Assembly: GCF_036346295.1 (NCBI RefSeq)
Contig: NZ_CP107819.1
Coordinates: forward strand, 7,068,001 to 7,132,000
Origin: Streptomyces sp. NBC_00536
GTDB taxonomy: Bacteria; Actinomycetota; Actinomycetes; Streptomycetales; Streptomycetaceae
Length of the DNA: 64,000 nucleotides
Direction: 5' to 3'
The notes beneath the pieces are model-generated. The model worked only from the letters and a program-made list of their open reading frames with translations. It did not search any database and had not been told where the DNA came from. Each line of letters begins with the position of its first letter. The first letter of the stretch is position 1. This document shows, in pieces, positions 58,983 to 64,000 of the stretch. The translations under genes were made by a program, and so were the position numbers.

Positions 58983-59422
58983 GGAGGCGTGCCACGGGGG
59001 CGCGCGCGGCCGGTCCGTACCCGGTGGGGGCCGTCCGGGACACGCCCTGGCTCGACGACACCGCAGGCCGGGTGATGCGCCCGTACACCGCGAGCGGCGG
59101 CCGGACCCGCCCGGTCATGACGCTCGACCTGCTGTCCCTGGTGAGCGCCACCGGGGTACGGCCGTGCGCGCCGCTCGGCCCGGACCACAGCCTCGCGCTG
59201 CGGCTGTGCGCGGGCGCGGCGGCCGTCACCGTCGCCGAGGTGGCCGGGCAGCTGCAGCTGCCCGCCGTGGTCACCAAGGTGCTGCTGTCCGACCTCATGG
59301 AGTACGGGGCCGTCACGGCCCGGTCGCCCCGCTTCCCCGGCACGCCCGGGGTCCCGGGGGCGGCGGCCGACGACCAGTGTCTGCTGAGGGCGGTGCTCGA
59401 TGGCCTACGTCGCAGGCTGTGA
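58979..59422 (+). CDS. cvnC: DUF742 protein (CvnC)
   Basis: This 147-aa DUF742 protein contains RPYTASGGRTRP, LDLLSLVSATG and the helix-turn-helix-like VAEVAGQLQLPAVVTKVLLS. It ends DQCLLRAVLDGLRRRL. In conservons it sits between roadblock and GTPase. It overlaps cvnB by 4 bp and cvnD by 23 bp. Confidence 0.93.
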   Translation: MRRRATGARAAGPYPVGAVRDTPWLDDTAGRVMRPYTASGGRTRPVMTLDLLSLVSATGVRPCAPLGPDHSLALRLCAGAAAVTVAEVAGQLQLPAVVTKVLLSDLMEYGAVTARSPRFPGTPGVPGAAADDQCLLRAVLDGLRRRL

Positions 59423-60026
59423 CGGCGGGGCTCCGGCGCGGGGACCGTCCGGGCAGGGCTCGCCGGTCACCCTGAAGATCCTGGTCGCGGGCGGTTTCGG
59501 GGCCGGCAAGACCACCTTCGTGGGCGCGGTGAGCGAGATCGAGCCGCTGAGCACGGAGGAGCTGCTGAGCGGGATCGGCGAGAGCACCGACCCGCTGGAC
59601 GGGGTCGAGGCGAAGACGACGACGACCGTCGCGCTGGACTTCGGGCGGATCACGCTGGACGACCGGCGGGTGCTCTACCTCTTCGGCACGCCCGGTCAGC
59701 ATCGCTTCTGGTTCCTCTGGGAGGAGCTGTGCGCGGGCGCGCTGGGGGCCGTGGTCCTCGCCGACACCCGGCGGCTCGCCGACTGTTTCGCGGCCGTCGA
59801 CTTCTTCGAGCGGCGCGGGATCGGCTTCATCGTCGCCGTCAACGAGTTCGACGGCGGCCACCGCTACACGACCAGTGAGATCCGCGAGGCGGTGGGCCTC
59901 GCGCCGGAGGTGCCCGTCGTGCGGTGCGACGCGCGGCTCACCGGTTCCGGCACGGGAACGCTGGCCGTCCTCGTCCACCATCTGCTGTCCAGGGCCGCGT
60001 CTTCTGAGTCGGGGGAACCGCCATGA
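59400..60026 (+). CDS. cvnD: Conservon GTPase (CvnD)
   Basis: This 208-aa small GTPase has P-loop GGFGAGKTTF (residues 31-40). TTVALDFGRI (switch-I-like Thr) and YLFGTPGQHRFWFLWEEL (G3, with GTPGQ in place of DTAGQ) follow. VNEFDGG replaces the NKxD of typical GTPases, as is usual in this family. It signals with CvnA-C. It starts inside cvnC, and its stop overlaps the next start (ATGA). Confidence 0.95.
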   Translation: MAYVAGCDGGAPARGPSGQGSPVTLKILVAGGFGAGKTTFVGAVSEIEPLSTEELLSGIGESTDPLDGVEAKTTTTVALDFGRITLDDRRVLYLFGTPGQHRFWFLWEELCAGALGAVVLADTRRLADCFAAVDFFERRGIGFIVAVNEFDGGHRYTTSEIREAVGLAPEVPVVRCDARLTGSGTGTLAVLVHHLLSRAASSESGEPP

Positions 60027-60619
60027 GCCACATGACCACTTACACGACCTCTTCGATGACCCCTTCCACGACCTTTTACGAATCGACCGGACACCTGTTG
60101 CTCACCCCCGTGGACCGGGAGGCGCCAGCCCGGGTCCTGCGGCTGCGCGAACTGGGCCTGGGGGAGCGGGTGGACGCGGAACTCGACGCCTTCGCGCGAC
60201 GGATCGCGACGACGCTCGGAGCGCCGTACGCGGGGGTCAACTTCATCGGTGAGGAACGGCAGTTCTTCGCCGGACTGCACCACGGAGGCGACGCCCCGGC
60301 GAGCGGTTATCCGGCGCGGGTGCTCGCCCGCGACCAGGGGTACTGCCCGCACGTGGTGGTCCGGCGGCGGGCGCTGGTCCTGGAGGACGTACGGGACTTC
60401 GCGCGCTTCGCGGGCAACGCGGTGGTCGACGGCAGCGGGATCCGCTCCTACCTGGGAGCCCCGCTGACCGACCGGCGGGGGGTGGTGCTCGGGACGGTGT
60501 GCGCGGTGGACGTGGTGCCGCGCCGGTGGGGGACCGAGGGACTGGCCACGGTCAAAGCGCTGGCGGCGGAGCTGGTGTCCGTCTTCCACGCGCGCGAGGA
60601 CGGCCTGCGGGCGGGCTGA
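60023..60619 (+). CDS. GAF-domain protein, fifth gene of the conservon
   Basis: This 198-aa protein has one GAF domain: RIATTLGAPYAGVNFIGEER, QFFAGLHHG, YCPHVVVRRRALVLEDVRDF, IRSYLGAPLTDRRGVVLGTV and CAVD. It starts in ATGA overlap with cvnD, so it is co-translated with the conservon. Some conservons end in a cytochrome P450 gene; here a ligand-sensing GAF protein takes the place and is the likely signal input or output. The N-terminus is Ser/Thr/Met-rich. Confidence 0.88.
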   Translation: MSHMTTYTTSSMTPSTTFYESTGHLLLTPVDREAPARVLRLRELGLGERVDAELDAFARRIATTLGAPYAGVNFIGEERQFFAGLHHGGDAPASGYPARVLARDQGYCPHVVVRRRALVLEDVRDFARFAGNAVVDGSGIRSYLGAPLTDRRGVVLGTVCAVDVVPRRWGTEGLATVKALAAELVSVFHAREDGLRAG

Positions 60620-60692
60620 AGCGCCAGAGGTGATTGTCAGTGGTGGGTCCTACCGTCGGAGGGAGGAGACCGAGCCGAGAGGAGCCGTGGGG

Positions 60693-61061
60693 ATGGCCGG
60701 GACCATGACCGCGGACGACGTCCGCACGATCGCGCTGTCGCTCCCCGACAGCAGCGAGAAGACCGCCTGGGGCATGCCGACCTTCCGGGTGGGCGGCAAG
60801 ATGTTCGCCGCGCTCGCGGACGACGACTCCTCCTTCGGGGTGAAGTGCCCGAAGGAGGAGCGCGCCGAACTGATCGCCGCCGAACCCGCCAAGTTCTTCA
60901 TACGTGAGGGGCACGACGACAACTACGCCTGGCTGCGGGTCCGGCTCGCGGCCCTGGACGGGGCCGCCGAGCTGCGCGCGATCCTGGTGGACTCCTGGCT
61001 CCAGGCGGCCCCGAAGCGGCTCGCCCAGGCGCACCCCGAGGTCGGGGGAGGCGTGGTCTAG
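60693..61061 (+). CDS. MmcQ/YjbR (DUF419) family protein
   Basis: This protein of about 122 aa is a second YjbR-fold protein, distinct from that at 6939. Landmarks are DVRTIALSLPDSSEKTAWGM, PTFRVGGKMFAALADDDSSF, GVKCPKEERAELIAAEPAKF and HDDNYAWLRVRL. AGGAG is 8 nt before ATG 60693. The end overlaps the convergent transketolase gene by 4 bp. The function is unknown. Confidence 0.87.
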   Translation: MAGTMTADDVRTIALSLPDSSEKTAWGMPTFRVGGKMFAALADDDSSFGVKCPKEERAELIAAEPAKFFIREGHDDNYAWLRVRLAALDGAAELRAILVDSWLQAAPKRLAQAHPEVGGGVV

Positions 61062-61978
61062 CCCTGTGGGTTCGGGTGGAGGAAGGCGGTGATCCGCTCG
61101 CGCAGCCCCCGCGGGTCCAGGCCGTGGGCGGCGGTGTGTTCGTCGATCGTGCCGAACCGCCGCAGCTCCGCCTTGCCCACGCCCAGGCCCAGGACCCGGT
61201 GCGGGACCTCGACCAGGGCGGCGGCGGCCGCGCCCGACGACGTACCGGCGAGATAGGGCTCGACCAGGACCACCTCGGCCGATCCGACGGCGGCGCGCAG
61301 GGCCGCGTCGTCGAAGGGCCGGACGGTCGTCGCGTAGAGCACGGTCACGTCCATCCCCTCGGTCGCCGCCAGGACGTTGTCCAGCAGCGGCCCCACGGCC
61401 ACCACCACCCCCGCGCGCCCCTCGCGCACGGTCAGGAAGCGGGCTCCGTCGACGGGCCGCGGGGCGGCGTTGGACTGCTGGGAGAGCCGGACGTACACCT
61501 TGTCGTCCCCGGCGGCGTACGCGTGGCGCAGCAGCGCCTCGGCCTCGTCTGGGTGTCCGGGGACATGGACGGTCCAGCCGTCCAGGGTGTCGAGCAGCGC
61601 GACGTCGCCCGGCGCCATGTGCGTGAACCCGCCCGCGGGCCAGTCGTACGAAGCGCTCGCGCTGACCAGGACCCCGCCCGTGCCCTGGTGCCCGAAATCC
61701 AGCTTGATCTGCTCGAACGGCCGCTCGACGAGGAAGCTTGCGAAGGTGTGCACCACCGGTCGCAGCCCGGTCAGCGCCAGCCCGCCGCCGACGCCCACGA
61801 GCAGCTGCTCCCGGATGCCGACATTGATCACCCGGTCCGGGTGCCGCGACCGGGCGGGGCGGAACCCGTCCATGGTGATCTCGGCGAGCACCACGGCCAG
61901 CCGGGGATCCTCGTCGAGCTGCCGCGTGGTGAAGGAGACGAAGCGCTCCCGCATCGAATTGCCGGCCACGATGTCCAT
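61058..61978 (-). CDS. Transketolase C-terminal subunit
   Basis: This 306-aa protein holds the pyrimidine-binding and C-terminal domains of a transketolase. The catalytic Glu is in NVGIREQLLVGVGGGLALTG. VVHTFASFLVERPFEQIKLD and FTHMAPGDVALLDTL follow. With the upstream subunit, it makes a complete enzyme split into two polypeptides. ATG 61978 lies 7 nt after the first subunit stop and has GAGGA upstream. The substrate could be pentose phosphates or another 2-keto sugar. Confidence 0.9.
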   Translation of the reverse strand: MDIVAGNSMRERFVSFTTRQLDEDPRLAVVLAEITMDGFRPARSRHPDRVINVGIREQLLVGVGGGLALTGLRPVVHTFASFLVERPFEQIKLDFGHQGTGGVLVSASASYDWPAGGFTHMAPGDVALLDTLDGWTVHVPGHPDEAEALLRHAYAAGDDKVYVRLSQQSNAAPRPVDGARFLTVREGRAGVVVAVGPLLDNVLAATEGMDVTVLYATTVRPFDDAALRAAVGSAEVVLVEPYLAGTSSGAAAAALVEVPHRVLGLGVGKAELRRFGTIDEHTAAHGLDPRGLRERITAFLHPNPQG

Positions 61979-61985
61979 GGATTCC

Positions 61986-62687
61986 TCAGCCCTTCGTCTC
62001 GACGCGGGCGACCACGGCGTGCGGCCGCCCGGGATGGGGTGCGGTGAAGGCGGCGTACAGCGCCTCGTGGTCCCGGCCGTCCACGCTGACCGCCGACCAC
62101 CCGGCCGCCTCGAACCGGGACGCGATGCCGCCCGGCCAGCCGTGGGTGGCGGAATCGTTGTCGATCACCACGGTGTGCAGCCGCTCCAGCGCGGCCGGCC
62201 CGGCGTAGGCGATGGCTTCGTGATTGCTGCCTTCGTCGAGCTCGGCGTCGCCGATCAGCGTCCACACCGCGGGACCGTCCAGCCCCTGCGCCCGCAGCCC
62301 GAGCGCGCTGCCGACGGCGAGAGGCAGCCCGTGGCCGAGGGAGCCGCTGCCGATCTCCACGCCGGGGACGAGGGTGCGGTCCGGGTGGTGCCCGAGCGGG
62401 GAGGCGTACGCACCGAAGCCGGGCAGCCACTCGACGGGGAAGAACCCCTTGGCGGCGAGCACGGCGTAGTAGGCCATCGGCCCGTGCCCCTTGGACAGCA
62501 GGAACCGGTCCCGCATGTGGTCCGCTGCGCGCGCCGGGTCCACCCGGAGCACCCGGTCGTAGAGCACCCACAGCACGTCCAGCGTGGACGTGGCCGCCGG
62601 TCCGTGCTTCTCGTCCCCGGTCATGAGCCCCATGAGCCGGTCCAGATCCTCGAAGCGGAATCCCGTGTCCGCAGTCATTTGCGTCAT
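61986..62687 (-). CDS. Transketolase N-terminal (thiamine diphosphate-binding) subunit
   Basis: This protein of about 233 aa carries the ThDP domain. SKGHGPMAYYAVLAAKGFFP, GSGSLGHGLPLAVGSALGL, and the cofactor/Mg motif LIGDAELDEGSNHEAIAYAG with VVIDND are intact. It is half of a split transketolase. ATG 62687 has no Shine-Dalgarno but lies exactly 7 nt after a -10 element of a SoxR-like promoter, suggesting a leaderless message; a TTG at 62708 is an alternative. Confidence 0.9.
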   Translation of the reverse strand: MTQMTADTGFRFEDLDRLMGLMTGDEKHGPAATSTLDVLWVLYDRVLRVDPARAADHMRDRFLLSKGHGPMAYYAVLAAKGFFPVEWLPGFGAYASPLGHHPDRTLVPGVEIGSGSLGHGLPLAVGSALGLRAQGLDGPAVWTLIGDAELDEGSNHEAIAYAGPAALERLHTVVIDNDSATHGWPGGIASRFEAAGWSAVSVDGRDHEALYAAFTAPHPGRPHAVVARVETKG

Positions 62688-62693
62688 ACACCG

Positions 62694-62724
62694 ATCGTGC
62701 AACCTCAACCGTGCTTGAGGTCAA
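62694..62724 (-). promoter_or_regulatory. SoxR-box promoter of the split transketolase operon
   Basis: On the minus strand -35 TTGACC (62724-62719) and -10 CACGAT (62699-62694) are 19 bp apart, the long spacer typical of MerR-family promoters. The spacer holds the 18-bp dyad CCTCAAGCACGGTTGAGG (62720-62703), with the half sites CCTCAA/TTGAGG. The layout is the same as in E. coli soxS and is close to the S. coelicolor SoxR boxes known to me. Transcription would start at ATG 62687. Confidence 0.75.
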
Positions 62725-62843
62725 CCCCGCCCTTCCCGGCCTGCCACGCCCGGTGGCGAAAAGGTGCGCGCGACCACCTCCAGAAGTGCGGTATCGTTCT
62801 CGTGCACGAGCGATCGCGGCGAAAGTCGCAGGTCAGCGAGTAG

Positions 62844-62917
<74 letters not shown>

Positions 62918-62937
62918 CTGTGCTTTATGCACGTCGG

Positions 62938-62972
62938 AGGCCGTTCTCTCATCCATGAGAGGACGGCCTTTT
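62938..62972 (+). terminator. Intrinsic terminator after tRNA-Pro
   Basis: AGGCCGT-T-CTCTCA (62938-62951) pairs with TGAGAG-G-ACGGCCT (62956-62969), 4-nt loop, followed by TTTT. It is a classical stem with a U-run. Confidence 0.88.
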
Positions 62973-64000
62973 CCGTGCCCGGAATGCTGGTGGTCGCGGT
63001 GTGGTCGCACGTCCCCCGCAGGGCCGGTCCGCAGTGGTGTGGACGCCAGGTGAGGTGGGGGAGCGGAGCCGGTTGAGGGCTTCGCGGAGGTGCTGGACGT
63101 GGTCGCGTGGTGGTCGCAGCTGTTCCAGCCAGGTCCGTCGATTGTCTCGTTTCTGGGCCCGGGTGAGGGTGTGGTCGATGGTGTCGACGGCTTCGCGGGC
63201 GGCTTGTTGGGTGAGGTGGCTGTAGATGTTCGCGGTGGTCGAGAGGGTGGAGTGCCGCAGCGTCTTGGAGACGACGGTGAGGGGGACGCCGGCGGTGATG
63301 GTGATGGTGGCGGCCAGGTGCCGCAGGTCGTGCACCGTGATCGTTGGGCTTCCTCGGAGAGCCGGTGGAGCCTGTCGAGCACCAGGTGCGGTCCGAGCGG
63401 ACGGCCGTCGGACCGACAGAAGACGAGGCCGGCGAACGGGTTGTTGGGATCTCCGCGGGTTCGCCGGGTGGATTGAGCTCGGTGTCGGAGGGCAGTGGCG
63501 ACGCTGGGGGAGATGGCCACCCAGCCGCGGCTCGAGCGGGTCTTCGGCGTGGTGATGACCAGCCGGTTGTTGTCGACGGCGGAGAGCGTGCAGCGTACGT
63601 AGAGCACGCCCTCGCGCAGGTGGACGTCGTCCCAGTGCAGACCGAGTGCCTCGCCCTTGCGCAGGCCGGTGCCGATGAGGAACTCGAACAGGTCGGCCAT
63701 CTCCGGGTCTGCCCGGTGGCAGTGCTGGAGGAAGTGGACGGCTTCGTCAGCGGTCCAGATGCGCCGCTCGGGCGACGGCGGGCGGTGAAGTGCCGGGGGG
63801 CTGGCGGGGTTGCGGGCGAGGCGATGCTGGCGGACCGCGTCACCGAGAGCGCTGGAGAGGGTGGCAAGGCACCGGTAGAGGGTGGTCTGGCCGTGGCCGG
63901 CGGCGAGCTCGCCGGTGACGAAGGCCGCGATGTGACGGTGTCCGAGCTCGTCCAGCTTGAGGGTGCCGAAGGCGGGCGCGAGGTCGTTGTGGACGTAGTC
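62949..64000 (-). pseudogene. Tyrosine-recombinase (phage-type) integrase with frameshift, 5' end beyond window
   Basis: The frame is open from 64000 to about 63347. It encodes an N-terminal core-binding part (LGHRHIAAFVTGELAAGHGQ) and the catalytic start (FEFLIGTGLRKGEALGLHWD with the first Arg). The remaining catalytic part, TITVHDLRHLAATITITAGV (HxxR), VVSKTLRHSTLSTTANIYSH (His/Tyr), continues in another frame to 62949. Two bases (63345-63346) separate the EEA and TITV codons where about nine are expected. The protein is therefore broken by a frameshift at 63345, or the assembly has an error there. The gene reads towards tRNA-Pro, as in integrated elements. No att repeat is visible inside the window. 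Confidence 0.85.

Noticed and set aside
60634..60656. Promoter TTGTCA with TACCGT before the second YjbR gene
   Set aside because: The spacing is only 11 bp, too short for a normal -35/-10 pair.
61058..62687. Assignment of the transketolase pair as DXS for the hopanoid pathway
   Set aside because: The proteins are split transketolase halves. The continuous DXS architecture is absent, and the SoxR-like promoter points elsewhere.

Overview
The window is high-GC DNA with the coding style of a Streptomyces chromosome. Codons end in G or C, GTG starts are common, and genes often overlap as ATGA or GTGA. The gene set agrees: an SsgA-like sporulation protein, a complete conservon, a hopanoid cluster and a ydaO (c-di-AMP) riboswitch in front of a cell-wall hydrolase. 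No genome identity was looked up; 'Streptomyces' is an inference from these traits.

Positions 1-6.9 kb hold housekeeping and accessory genes: an XRE/DUF5753 regulator cut by the window edge, an ABC-F ATPase, the SsgA-like protein, a secreted propeller-type protein, a YciI protein, endonuclease V and a saccharopine-dehydrogenase-like reductase. From 7.3 to 13.3 kb lies a fatty-acid/acyl-CoA oxidation operon (CoA-transferase/racemase, acyl-CoA dehydrogenase, thiolase, FadJ-like fusion) behind a promoter with a KstR2-like operator. A MerR regulator divergent from a long-chain acyl-CoA synthetase (14.1-16.8 kb) continues the lipid theme. From 16.9 to 34 kb come a secreted sphingomyelinase, an MpaB-like protein, an M1 peptidase, Tex, an ImmA/DUF6545/SDR operon, a repeat-rich intergenic stretch, a second ABC-F ATPase, two DJ-1-type genes, an enoyl-CoA hydratase, an HdeD-like membrane protein, an RsbW-like ATPase, idi and a GNAT remnant.

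From 34.28 to 41.37 kb a tightly overlapping operon encodes two CDP-alcohol phosphotransferases, a LicC-like nucleotidyltransferase, a glycerol-1-phosphate-dehydrogenase-type enzyme, a family-2 glycosyltransferase and a TagGH-like ABC exporter. This looks like a pathway for an exported phospho-alcohol glycoconjugate, and its product is not obvious. After a strong terminator, the hopanoid cluster follows (41.8-51.7 kb: hpnC, hpnD, hpnE, prenyl synthase, shc, hpnG, hpnH, aminotransferase), without the ispG and dxs genes I recall from the S. coelicolor cluster.

From 51.7 to 56.5 kb are a protein phosphatase, the riboswitch with its LysM/M23 peptidase, an SGNH hydrolase and a metallo-beta-lactamase-fold enzyme. 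A conservon (56.7-60.6 kb) follows, with its first two genes linked by a chain of overlapping stop/start codons. At 61.1-62.7 kb a split transketolase has a promoter laid out like SoxR-controlled soxS, apparently leaderless. The window ends with tRNA-Pro(GGG) and a frameshifted tyrosine integrase reading towards it, which marks the edge of an integrated element continuing beyond position 64000.

Recurrent themes are leaderless-type promoters and micro-ORFs whose stop overlaps the next gene's start.
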